From Metellina segmentata (Eukaryota; Arthropoda; Arachnida; Araneae; Tetragnathidae): a DNA stretch of 64,000 nt. The stretch covers positions 87,535,672 through 87,599,671 of the forward strand of contig OX375874.1 in the NCBI GenBank assembly GCA_947359465.1, given 5' to 3'. Below, piece by piece: positions 12,566 through 23,254 of the stretch. The notes beneath the pieces are model-generated. The model saw nothing but the letters and a program-made list of their open reading frames with translations. It had not been told where the DNA came from and searched no databases. Every line of letters starts with the position of its first letter. The first letter of the stretch is position 1. A program made the translations under genes and the position numbers.

Positions 12566-13952
12566 AAAATCCCTCTCGCATCAAAATTCGTAATTTAACT
12601 GAAATAAAATTAAGTTCCTGGAGTTGACAAAATTTAATTGATTGAACATATTTGACTTTACAAAGAATAAGGAAGTTATTGGAGCACAGAAAATACTCAT
12701 CAATTTCTGGTCGTTTTCGACTGCTTGAAAATTGTTTGCATCCAAAGCTTCCTGCCAAACACATATTTTCTAAACATACTATTGGTTTTTTAAATTACGA
12801 TCAAACGATTTTCTTATCTCCAATAAGTATTCCACACATTAAAGCAATTTCTTACTATGGAATTTCGTCTTGTATATTTTTGTAAAGCAAATGAAAAATT
12901 TCCTTAAAATTTGAACATTTATTTTAATAAGAAAAGTAAAAGTATGCAGGTGAATCAATTTGTTTTCAACATGAGCAGTTAGCGTTTTAATTTTTGGAGA
13001 GAGGAATTCGTGATCAAAACTGACTGCAAATATTTTTATGCATAATTTTTTCCTATATCTATATAGAGTTATGAACAGTATAATTTTTAAACATTTTTTT
13101 GGATATAATATATTACTATAAAATAATGTTTTGATTAGTACCAGAATATTCTTCTCTTCCTAAAATTTCCAAATAAATACTGCAGTATCCTCTTTTCCGA
13201 CCATATAAGCATACAAAGTATTTTGCGTTGCATGCTAGAATGTAGAAGTCAGTCACCTATTTAAAAAGAAATTCAGTGGGCATGAATTGAAAGCGAAATT
13301 GAAACACTTGTATCACTTTTGCTTTAATTTCCAACTTAAACGCATAATCCTCTTTAAAACTAGTTTTTTGCACAATGTTCCGGTGGTTTCATCTCTCAGA
13401 TTTTGCAAATCCATGCCTATAGCAGCTTTTGTTTGCAAATGCTATTGACCTAAAAGTCTAGATTCGGATGTCACATTTTGTAGTTCTTGCTAATCTGATT
13501 TTTTTGTTCGGCATCACTTTTACCTTCTGTTTTACTAGCGGAACAGAACTGTGCTCTTTTCTCTCACAATCCACGGAAACCGTTATAAAGTGACAAAATA
13601 TTACACTGTTTGCTTTTTCATTCTATCTGGTTTAATGATTGTTTTTTCTTTGTGTGTTTCCAAAACTGTAAATTCTTAAATATTTTGATTCAAAAATTCC
13701 GAAACTTGATTACTTATGAACGAACCCACAGACATGTACAACCACAACAAGAAAAAGGGTCATAACTAAATATATATATATATATATACACATATATTTT
13801 GTGGTATGGAGTTATTTTGATAACGAGCATCTACGTCTGTTTTATATATTTTTGAATGATCATTTTATTCTTTGAATGTTAAATTCTTTTTGTCTTAACA
13901 AATTACTTCTAGTCACGCTCTACGATTTTAATTAATGTTTTTTTCCCTCTAG
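12566..13952 (+). other. Remainder of intron 1
   Basis: AT-rich intron sequence with a short (TA)n run near 13769-13789 and the pyrimidine tract before the acceptor at 13952. I see no other structured feature. Confidence 0.55.
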
Positions 13953-14133
13953 CAATGCTGTATCCGGACATAACATTGAGACCGCCACCACCCTCCTACC
14001 AGGCCTCCATGCAGGAATATCGTTTGCGTTTGCTGCTGATGGATAGACAGTCACCACCGATTACACATCAACCACCACCCCAACCCCCTCCTCCCCCGCC
14101 TATGTACAGAGGACCAGCCACAGTTTACTCCAG
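13953..14133 (+). CDS. Internal exon: proline-rich tail with first PPSY motif
   Basis: Exon of 181 bp after a pyrimidine-rich acceptor (tttttttccctctag) and before a donor (CAG|gtaata). Entering in the phase left by the 10682-10846 exon gives Ala-Met-Leu-Tyr-Pro-Asp and 59 whole codons. It leaves two bases (AG) that are completed to Arg by the first base of the exon at 14935. The product is strongly proline-rich: LRPPPPSYQASMQEYR near the start and PPPQPPPPPPMYRG near the end. PPSY is a canonical PPxY ligand for WW domains, as in NEDD4-family E3 ligases; the polyproline run could also bind SH3 or EVH1 domains. An ATG at 13955 is in frame but lies directly at the splice junction, so I treat it as an internal Met and not a start. 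Confidence 0.78.
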
Positions 14134-14934
14134 GTAATAAAATATGCATTTCAGCAATATGCGTTCAAGCACCCTCAATGCCAGGTTTTATGACCGAAAA
14201 CAAATCTTTCTATCGAACAATTTTAAAATGAACATCGAAGGATTTATTTAAAAACCCTTCGATGTTCATTTTAAAATTGTTCATTAAATTTAAAATACAT
14301 TTTCACTGTCAAAATTTTTTTTCTCTATTCGAATGATCTAAGAGAGAACAACAAAATGTTCTAACAAGTTCGTATATGTGTGTATTAACATTGTGGATAA
14401 CACAGATGTAAATAAGATTATGATATACTGTTCTGGTATTTTCCATTTGTCTATTCAGATACTAAAAAACTTACTTTCCGCTTGCAACCACTGGATTACA
14501 AAAATCAAAACAAAAATTCGTTGTAAAATTTTTAAGTTGTAATCATTTAAATCAAACTCGCATAGTGATCGTTAATATATCTGGTTACAAATTTTCGCTC
14601 ATTGTTTTCTTTATTATGGGTTAATTAGTTGAATTTTAAAAGAACAGAGAGAAGATAACACCAAGTTATGTTGTACTTTTTCCTCCATTATAATTAGCAT
14701 CTCGTAGAGATAACGATTTCTTGCACAAAACAACATTGTAAAGTTGTCCCAAAATATGTTTCTTTTCATTTTAAACTCAGATTGCTTATAAAGAGAAATT
14801 CAAAAAGTATTTCCCTTTTTAAATTTCGAGAAATCCCTTGTCTCAAATTTAAACTTCAACAAAGATTTACAACGATATTTTGTATATTATGCATAGTAAC
14901 AGCTTTTTGACTAAAAATATTTCTTTCATTTTAG
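14134..14934 (+). other. Intron between the last two coding exons, with a perfect hairpin
   Basis: GT-AG intron of 801 bp, AT-rich, with T-rich tract before the acceptor. Apart from the hairpin at 14215-14282, listed separately, I see no transposon ends or open frame in it. Confidence 0.75.
14215..14282. repeat. Perfect 27-bp inverted repeat with 14-nt loop (intronic hairpin)
   Basis: The arm at 14215-14241 (begins gaacaattttaaaatg) is the exact reverse complement of 14256-14282, separated by an AT-rich 14-nt loop. No target duplication is visible beside the arms. It could be a very small MITE, a remnant of inverted duplication, or a hairpin RNA precursor. The arms are perfectly paired, whereas typical animal microRNA precursors have mismatches, so a young palindrome is more likely than a conserved microRNA. 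Confidence 0.85.
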
Positions 14935-15196
14935 ATTCCCGATGAATACTGGGCTTTCTGATTACAGTAGACCACCTAGCTATCGTTCTAGGCCGAGTTC
15001 TGTTGGTCAACCAAGTCCAGTGGGGCCAGAAGACGTAGAATTAATCAATAATTCTTCTACATCTATTTCACACCTTCCTAGTGACGTCATTTCTTCCCTA
15101 ACAGGCATTTCTTCATCTGCGTCACAAAATGCAGGTCGATCAGCGCCATCTCTTGGTGCTACGAACAATCACGTCGAAGTAGTTGCAGAAGTTTAA
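14935..15196 (+). CDS. Terminal coding exon with second PPSY motif and stop codon
   Basis: The acceptor ttcattttag precedes the exon, whose first base completes an Arg codon split with the exon ending at 14133. The frame then runs 86 codons to TAA at 15194-15196. The protein has a second PPxY motif (SRPPSYRSRPSSVG) followed by a Ser/Thr/Asn-rich, probably disordered tail ending in VEVVAEV. The two PPSY motifs lie about 60 residues apart on different exons, an arrangement suited to a tandem WW-domain partner, for example in ubiquitin-dependent sorting of membrane proteins; that role is inferred from motifs only. Met at 14942 is in frame but internal. The three exons give ~201 residues of the C-terminal part. 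Confidence 0.8.
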
Positions 15197-16536
15197 CGAG
15201 AGATGGCGACACTACCGAAAATTAGAAAACCTATCTGTATATACTATGGACACGAGTAAATACAAATGTTAAAGAGAGAAATATATATTTTCGCTTTCTT
15301 CGAAACCATATGATATTGTAAATACATTTGAACCTTTCGATTTGTGCACAGTGTGTTATGAAGTGGAATTTACGAACTCTATTTTAGAAGAATGATAAAT
15401 TCTGCATCCTTTTTGTTATTGCTCTTGGAAACACATTAAACGAATTATTTCTTAACCTTACCGGAACTAAATTACATCTCAATTTTAAAAACGAGGTATT
15501 TTGGAAAAAATATTCGGAAGCAAATATTCTTTTTGGATAACAGAGCGTATCTTTGATCAAAAGAAAAGGCACCTGCCCAGTTAACTAGTTTTTTTTTTGT
15601 CTGAAAGGAATTACCCCTTTTAATTGTGATGACAGACAGAATAAGACTCAAAATATGAACCATATACTTTATTGTTATAAGAGCAAATAACAAAACATAT
15701 TTTTCAGTTCCTAAGGCCTGTAGAAATACTCATTTTTACATTTTTGATGCAAACCAAAAATCAACTAAATTGAATAACTTACGATTGGGATGTTTAAAAT
15801 GTTTCATAATCCCCCCCCCCAGTTGTTTCTGTGAAAAAATTATCTATATTGCTTGTGATACAACTATGGCTTAGTAAAGTCAAATGAGCATATCTATCAG
15901 TAATACAATCCTCATGTGTTCTTGACCAAAAACAATGATTTCTAGAAGGAACATATTTTTACTAAAAATATTAAAAGTACAGAAGAGTATTTGAGAAATA
16001 ATTTTTAAGTTACTTTCTTTAAAAAACATTATATTTCCAATGGGAGGAAATCCACACTTTTTGCTAAAGTCTCCTGAATGTTTTTAGTCGGAACATTCAA
16101 AGATGCTCATACGTTTTCGAAAGCATTAATTAAAATTTGAAGATTCTTTATAAACTTCTGAAAATCTATGTAAAAAAGTGTTGAATTATAATCCAGAAAT
16201 TGTTTAATTCCTATTATGTATATGTGGATATTTTTGTACAGTTTAGAGATAATGTTTGTGCCATACTTCTGTATTTATGTGTTGATACCATACATTTGAA
16301 TAAAACTCCTGTAGATTCCATTATGCTGTATTTACTCATCTTGAAATCACACTTAAATCATTATTTTTCTGAACAAAATATGTGAAATATTGCCTTCTAA
16401 AGCTAAGTAAGATTAAGAATTGCCTCATTTTCTTTAATTTAAATTTTGTCCCATAAAGGTTTTTTAAATGCAAAATTATAGCTAAAAATCATAAGGCAGA
16501 TTCCCAAACACAATAACTAGTACATTTTGAAATAAA
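15197..16536 (+). other. Probable 3' UTR and downstream DNA of the PPxY gene
   Basis: AT-rich sequence after the stop codon with no supported ORF. The first AATAAA signals I find are at 16299-16304 and 16531-16536, which would give a 3' UTR of about 1.1-1.4 kb. An earlier non-canonical signal is possible, so the real end is unknown. Confidence 0.35.
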
Positions 16537-17006
16537 CATCAATGTAAAAAAATCTTTCTGCTTAAAAAAAAATGGTGTCCTTAACACTTTTAAATTATAC
16601 CGTAACATGCTTCTAGGTTTAATTTATAAAAATTTTAATTTATCAAGCGCGCTTCTACTATTTAATGCATTGCAATGAGAATAAATGAAACACGTTCTAT
16701 AAAAAATTAGTAAAAAGAGCGAGTTTGAATATAAAAGACGTCAATAATTTTACAAATTAGTAGTTTTCATAAAACAAATTAGCAACTAAAGATAATATGA
16801 GAAAATATAACAAACGAAATATAGTTTTGAAAAATAAATGACTGCTCTGTTACTGTTCTATCAAAATAGTTAAAAGTTCAGGATTTTTTAATTTATTTCT
16901 TTCAAATGTTGTCTGTGTTCTCAAAGTAAAAGAGCATGATTCTTTAATACCCTGTCAAAAATTTATAAAAATGAAGCATTGTTAAAAAAAAAAAATCGGG
17001 TAAAAA

Positions 17007-17096
17007 AGCGACGCCATCTATTAGAGCATCGGCATACTAAAACAAAGAACAATAATTATTTGTTTAGTACGTCAATGTGTCAATAGATGGCGCGTT
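17007..17096. repeat. Small imperfect palindrome (possible MITE)
   Basis: CGCCATCTATT at 17012-17022 is inverted at 17082-17092, and inside them TACTAAAACAAA pairs with TTTGTTTAGTA. The whole can fold into one ~90-nt hairpin. No clear target duplication. Confidence 0.55.
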
Positions 17097-17230
17097 ATTT
17101 TTTCAACTAGTAGCAATATATTTAACAATATTTGGTATTTCGTAGATATTTAATTATTGTCTGGCACTGGAGCAACACAACTGACTATTAATGAATGTCC
17201 GGGATGAAAAGTGAAGGGTGAGATCCTAGG

Positions 17231-17877
17231 TAATTATAAGTTAACGTCGTACGAGAGCAACACAATGGACTATTAACGACGGTCCGGGATCAGTCCCTTA
17301 AGGGAAAGATCCGAGGACAACGCCTCGTAATTTTGAACCACTGTCAAATGACGAGGTCCCCTGATCAGGCACCCCACTCTCCAAATTTTCGCACTACACC
17401 AACGTGAGAAAATCTGAGACCCCGACAGTTTTAACGTGCACCAGCCGCCTATGTACACTACGGTCTTTGGTGGGATTCAAACTCGGAACCCTTTGGTGGC
17501 TTGTCTATAACTCTTCCAACCTGGCTACGCCGACCAACCGGTATAGTGGTTAAGGTGTTAGCCTCTAGATCGGAAGGTTCTTGGTTCGAATCCGGTTCCG
17601 GGCATGGATGTTTGTAAACGTATGGTGTAGAGGCGGCTGGTGCACCTTAAATCTGTCGTGGCCGAAAGTCCTCACGTTGGGTTGGCGTGGAAGTTTGGAG
17701 AGTGGGGTGCCAGCTCAGGTGTTGCTTCGTCATCTGACCGTGGTTCAAAATTACGAGGTGCTGTCCTCGGTTCTTTCCCTTAAGGGACTGATCCCGGACC
17801 GTCGTCAATAGCCCGTTGTGTTGCTCTCGTACGACGTTAACTAAAATTACTATTACCATCCAACCTGGCTACCGTGT
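17231..17877 (-). mobile_element. Old tRNA-SINE (type B head), split by a younger SINE
   Basis: Minus-strand copy. Its 3' body runs from taattataagttaacgtcg to the B-box (reverse complement of gattcaaac) near 17471, with shared body motifs accccactctcc and aagggaaagatccgagg. Its tRNA-like head (GTAGCCAGGTTGG in sense) is interrupted at 17529 by a SINE-A copy and resumes for a few bases after 17872. Related heads are seen at 48358 and 58645. It is more diverged than the SINE that interrupts it. Confidence 0.78.
17529..17859 (+). mobile_element. Full-length tRNA-derived SINE-A, with 13-bp target duplication
   Basis: 331 bp. The head has RNA polymerase III box A (TATAGTGGTTAAGG) and box B (GGTTCGAATCC), followed by the body (ggctggtgcaccttaaatc ... 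cttaagggactgatcccgg) and a short 3' tail of ATTAC-type repeats. The 13-bp duplication CCAACCTGGCTAC lies at 17516-17528 and 17860-17872. The target is the head of an older SINE. The short repeat tail, not poly(A), suggests mobilisation by a LINE of the CR1/L2 or RTE kind. No such LINE is in the window. Confidence 0.93.
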
Positions 17878-17973
17878 CCCCTACGAGTATATGATAACCC
17901 TGGAGGAAAAAATTTTTCAGTTTTCATCCTTGACTAATTTTAATGATTATCACACTTTTCCTTTTACCACACA

Positions 17974-18302
17974 GTCGACCAACCGGTATAGTGGTTAAGG
18001 TGTTAGCCTCTAGATAAGAAGGTTCCTAGTTCGAATCCGGGTCCGGGCATGGATGTTTGTAAGCGTATGGAGTAGAGGCGGCTGGTGCACCTTAAATCTG
18101 TCGTGGCCGAAAGTCTTCACGTTGGGTTGGCGTGGAAGTTTGGAGAGTGGGGTGCCAGCTCAGGTGTTGCTTCGTCATCTGACCGTGGTTCAAAATTACT
18201 AGGTGTTGTCCTCGAATCTTTCCCTTAAGGGACTGATCCCGGACCGTCGTTATTGGCCCGTTGTGTTGCTCTAGTACGACGTTAACTAAAAATTACCAAC
18301 TA
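17974..18302 (+). mobile_element. Full-length SINE-A, with 14-bp target duplication
   Basis: Nearly identical to the copy at 17529, with the same box A and box B and the same length (329 bp). It is flanked by CCTTTTACCACACA at 17960-17973 and 18303-18316. The tail reads attaccaacta. Perfect duplications and low divergence point to recent insertion. Confidence 0.93.
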
Positions 18303-18518
18303 CCTTTTACCACACAAATAAATGAGCAGTCACTAAACTAAGAAAACATTTGTTTCCATATCGACAAACGTATAAAAGTAGGGATGTATAGTTAAAAAAT
18401 TAATATAAATAAATAATATTTTAAAGAGGCAATTATTATATTCATACTAATCTGAAAAATAACATTTAAGTAATTAAGTTGAGTGCAAGTGAACATTTAA
18501 TCCATACAACACAACAGC

Positions 18519-18655
18519 TCAGGTGTGACCTCGTCATCTGACCATGGTTATAAATTGCATGGTGTTTGTCCTCGGACCTTTACTTTCGGGGATTGATCCC
18601 GGACCGCCACCAATAGCCCGTTGCGTTGCTCCAGTGTAATGTGAATGAAAAATAC
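18519..18655 (+). mobile_element. Old SINE 3' fragment
   Basis: Diverged copy of the common SINE 3' body: agctcaggtgtgacctcgtcatctgacc ... gattgatcccggacc ... caatagcccgttgcgttgctcc. The tRNA head is missing. Confidence 0.8.
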
Positions 18656-19017
18656 CATACCACACAACCCTACGTTTTACATTTGGAGATTAAGGCCCGA
18701 TGCAAACATACGGTTTTTCAACGTGCGGCACCGCTGCTGCAACGCAAGTGTGGTATGAGAAACATTAGATCCAATGGAGTAGTGCACACATGGCTCCGGC
18801 ACCGCTGCGGCGACGCACGTCCAATTTGAGTGAAATTTGTACCGCAGTTCCCCACGGCGCCGCACACGTTATTTTGGTCTGAAGTACCTTGTCTTCAAAA
18901 GCAAATGGACTATAAATAATAATTAATAAATGGTTGTATCCAGTAACGTCTATTTTGTTTCAAAATACACTTTTTTACACCAAGTAAACGAAATAAAAAC
19001 GTTTTATGTATATGTAT

Positions 19018-19425
19018 TAGGGATGCGACATCGATAGGAAAACATCAATGTTTTGTAACATCGATGTTCAAAATTAAAACATCGATGTTGATAATACATC
19101 GACCCAAAAACATCGATGTTTTTAAACATCGATGGTTTTCAAATTCAGTGTATTTGAACTTTTTTCCCCATTTCTTAAAACTGGTTTAGCAACTATTGAT
19201 GCAACATCGACAGCAAAACATCGATGTTCAAAATTAAAACATTGATGTTGATAATACATCGCCCACAAACCATCGATGTTTTTAACATTCAGTGTATTTA
19301 AACTTTTTTCCCCATTTCTTAAAACTGGTTTAGCAACTAGTGATGTGACATAGGCTCCAATACATCGACGTCTTTTTTTTAAACATCAATGTTTAGAAAA
19401 CATCGATATCGATGTCGCATCCCTA
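19018..19425. mobile_element. hAT-like MITE made of acatcgatgtt words
   Basis: Ends are inverted: TAGGGATGCGACATCGATA on the left and its reverse complement at 19407-19425. The interior has many ACATCGATGTT-type words and an internal direct duplication of ~130 bp, marked by cagtgtattt(g/a)aactttttt at ~19147 and ~19290. I could not see a clean 8-bp target duplication, so hAT assignment rests on the TAGGGATG-type end. Confidence 0.6.
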
Positions 19426-19535
19426 CTTTTCAGATCCTTCATCCTTGGTCACTTTGGTCTAAAAGTATGTTCAATTCGCTAATTATAAAAGTTATGCTAT
19501 TTTTTTTAATTTTTATAACGGTACTTTTTATTTAA

Positions 19536-19622
19536 AAATAAAACATCGGCAACGTAAAAACATCGACAAGTATAAACATCGATGTTACAAATACATCGAC
19601 CTCAATACATCGATGTTAAATA
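19536..19622. repeat. Detached acatcgatgtt-rich fragment
   Basis: A run of aaacatcg/catcgatgtta words like the interior of the element at 19018-19425, without its ends. Confidence 0.5.
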
Positions 19623-19904
19623 CAGAGGGAGAGAAAAAACTTTTTATCTGGGTCACACTTCTTTTATCTTAAATCTTAGTTTATCTTATCCCACAAAAGC
19701 TAGGCGAATAATCAACAGCTGCTGCAAAGAAAGTTATCGTTGATTGTAGTTATAATACAGGATAGGTATATCTCATCTAAAGCGATTATACCGATTCGTA
19801 TAAGTTAATAGTCACTCACTTCAGGTGCCTAATTGTAAATTTGTAGAAAGCATTGCTGCATATACCCCCATGCCTAAGATACTCGTTCAGACAGTTGCTC
19901 ACAT

Positions 19905-20045
19905 CAGCGTGAAAGTTTCGAGAATGGGGTGCCAATTCAGGTGACCTTAATTAAAAATTACGAGGTCTTGTCCTCAGATCTTTCTCTTCAGGATTGATCC
20001 GCCAATAGTCCTTTCCGTTGCTCCAGTCGAACGTAGATTCAAATA
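19905..20045 (+). mobile_element. Old SINE 3' fragment
   Basis: gcgtgaaagtttcgagaatggggtgcc, then attacgaggtcttgtcctcagatcttt and cgttgctccagtcgaacgt match the SINE body with many changes and a small deletion before 'gccaatag'. No head. Confidence 0.75.
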
Positions 20046-20345
20046 CATCAGACAATTGCTCCTGTGCTGAAATTGGTATACTACTGCAGTACATCTTACT
20101 ATAGATTTATTTTGTCACGCTTGTATTTCATCGTCACTATGAATGCACAATATCATGGAAAGAAAGTTTGGCGTCTCATTTCGGACATCCTTTTCCCAAA
20201 AGCAGCTAATCCAAGAAATTTTATAAATTTTTTTTGTTTTTGGATATACAGTCGAACCCCGTGAATTGTCACTGGACCCAATAGAAAGTACATTATAACC
20301 GCTGGTTCACTATAGTCAATTTTGTTGACAAATAAAAATTCCTTA

Positions 20346-20507
20346 GGCCACGTTCACATGAGGCGTTTCAACGCGTTTATGGCGAGGCTAGCGAGGTCCC
20401 GCCATTAAATTATGTCTAATTCAAGTTTCTATCTTTGCGACCTTGAAGAGCGGGACCTCGATAGCCTCGCCAAACCCGCGTTAGACGAGCCTCATGTGAA
20501 CGGGGCC
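20346..20507. mobile_element. Harbinger-like MITE, TTA duplication, nested
   Basis: 162-bp near-palindrome. GGCCACGTTCACATGAGGC on the left pairs with GCCTCATGTGAACGGGGCC on the right; inside, GGCGAGGCTAGCGAGGTCCCGC pairs with its inverted copy. The flanks are TTA at 20343-20345 and 20508-20510, as expected for PIF/Harbinger. The GC-rich arms stand out in AT-rich DNA. Confidence 0.75.
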
Positions 20508-20745
20508 TTAGCATTTGATGGTGGTTTTGTTGAAAACAATCATTGGGAAAAACACAATTTACTCAAACAAATTATTAAATACTTAAATAAACAATTTTTA
20601 TCATGTTTATTAGAAATAAGGATTTCAGTAGTTTTACTTACATGAATTTTTACTCCTCATGGAAAAAATTCGTTAGTTTGGATTGGGTACAATTCGATTT
20701 TAAGTATAGTTAATTTTTTTAAATCGATGATTACGAAAGATTTCA

Positions 20746-20935
20746 ATACCTCTGGGGGTACCTGATCAGGGGGTTATCGGCCTCTGATTGGGTTCTAAAT
20801 TACGATATGTGTGAGTGAATGGATGTGTGAAAGGGACCTTCCTGTAAAACGGATGTGTCAAGTATCAAGAAGTCCAACCCTCCGGGGCAATGGCACCCCC
20901 AATCGGGCCATATATGGCCCGCACGACAACAACAA
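20746..20935 (+). mobile_element. 5'-truncated SINE-C, 14-bp target duplication, nested
   Basis: Matches the 3' part of the minus-strand SINE at 47925-48306: tacctctgggggtacctgatcaggg ... tccggggcaatggcaccc ... gggccatatatggcc, with a caacaacaa tail. Flanked by TACGAAAGATTTCA at 20732-20745 and 20936-20949. It lies within the pogo-like element. Confidence 0.9.
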
Positions 20936-21998
20936 TACGAAAGATTTCATAGTTCTATTTTCCTTATTTTCCGTAGGAAAAAAGTATTTAGTACCTTTGA
21001 AAATCTGGAAAAATATCTGTGGAAAGGAAAATTCAGTTTACTATAAGCGAACTTACATTTTCTCAGGAGTTCACTATAAGCGTTTAAAATAGCATTAGTT
21101 AAATAGGAGTTCAGTTGGGACCAATGAAAAAGTTCACTATAACCGAGAATTCACTATAGCGGGGTCGACTGTATTTGGAATGTATTTTGTCAAAATCCCA
21201 CCAATATTTCGAAAGAGCTTCAGCGTCTGTGTTGAAAATCAAAACGATGTCTGCAAAAGTTTTCATTAGACGGTCACAAAAGCAATTAAAAAAATGTATC
21301 TCACATTACGTCATTTTCCCCAATGTCTTTCTGCCTCCAAAAGCAAAATAAAATTGAGACATCCCCAAAGTCACCATTCCATCAAACTGTACGAACCATG
21401 TTCCTACAGCGACGACCGCCAACTAGATAGTAATTCTTGTGGTACAAACAGCATTGCATTCAATTCAAAGCAAATGATTCAGCAAAAGCATTCTTATCTT
21501 GCAAGGCAATGGAATCTCCGAACAATTGTAGATAAAGGAATCTTTCCAGTCATAATGAATTCGTTACTATTTTCAATAAAGTTACAAAGCGGAGTGATGC
21601 AAAATGTATTCCTTTGCCTAACACACTGGCACACTCTGATGAATATTTAATACAGAAGTGCATCACTATTTACAAAATGTTTCGAACAGCTCGTTTCGTT
21701 TGCAAGCATACTTGTTTATTGTTGGCGCTAATCTTTATTTCGAAGGTATTTTTGGCAAATTTTCTATTCTTTTGCATGAGTGTGGTTGTTGATATTTGGG
21801 AAGTTACATCAAGCGTAATTTTGAAAATGGAAATAATCTTCAAGGGAAAAGGCGAAAATAAAAAAAAGATTACGTTTAGTCATTTATAATGTATTGTATG
21901 TGATATAGAAAGACATGAAGTATTAGAATACAAAATTGTGAAAAATTTTCTGTGTGATTCATCAGCTCGGGGGTGGGACTTTCTCAACCACAACTCGA

Positions 21999-22215
<217 letters not shown>

Positions 22216-22510
22216 GTTGAGTTCACATACAGTTCCGGCAAACATAATATTTAATTAATGATTGAGGTGAAGCTGATGAATAGTTACAGATATATACAGA
22301 AAAATATACAGTATGCCCGTCTGGCACGTCTAAGCGACAAACATCGGATCGGTGAGCACGTCTTGCTCATTCAAGTAAGTCCTTTCAGAACATCCGAGGA
22401 ATAACCTTCCTCTTTAATGTTGGACTTCCTTCTCTTCTCGCTCTCTGCTTGCGCAGCCCATTGGTGGTAGAGGGCGCTGTTGGTGAGGACTGGGGAGGTT
22501 AGTAGTTTCA

Positions 22511-22953
<443 letters not shown>

Positions 22954-22977
22954 TAATGTATGTAAGAGACAAACTTT

Positions 22978-23246
22978 CATCGACCTTAAAATGAAATAGA
23001 CGGATCATGTGGGCGGAGTCGATGTCGTAAGATCTCTGAAGGGTAAATCACAAATCGACTTATACGATTGGCTATGGAAGCGCAGACTAGTGTTTTTAAT
23101 AACGGTGGATAGTCACGTTAACCAATTAATAGTATAGGATTCATGATTTTACCCACAACCACGTGACACATCTTCAAACCGAGCAACTGGAAAAATAACT
23201 TGAAACAGCAGTCGCATGCTCCGTCTATTTCATTTTAAGGTCGATG
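22978..23246. mobile_element. hAT-type MITE with perfect 8-bp duplication
   Basis: Ends CATCGACCTTAAAATGAAAT (left) and the exact inverse at the right, through tagacgga. The 8-bp duplication CAAACTTT is at 22970-22977 and 23247-23254. Size 269 bp, no coding capacity. A related left half lies at 32412-32560. Confidence 0.88.
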
Positions 23247-23254
23247 CAAACTTT

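Larger units (their letters stand above)
20249..21171. mobile_element. pogo/Tigger-like MITE carrying two nested insertions
   Basis: Ends are CAGTCGAACCCCG on the left and, in reverse complement, CAGTCGACCCCGC on the right, flanked by TA (20247-20248; 21172-21173). Subterminal ttcactata and attataac words are inverted between the two sides. CAGT(C/T)GA(A)CC(C/T)CG with TA duplication is typical of pogo-like families. There is no transposase frame. It contains a TTA-flanked MITE at 20346-20507 and a truncated SINE at 20746-20935. Confidence 0.8.

Noticed and set aside
17540..17610. Possible tRNA gene with good box A and box B
   Set aside because: The same head occurs at 17974 and 57870 with a common body and target duplications, so it is a SINE promoter.
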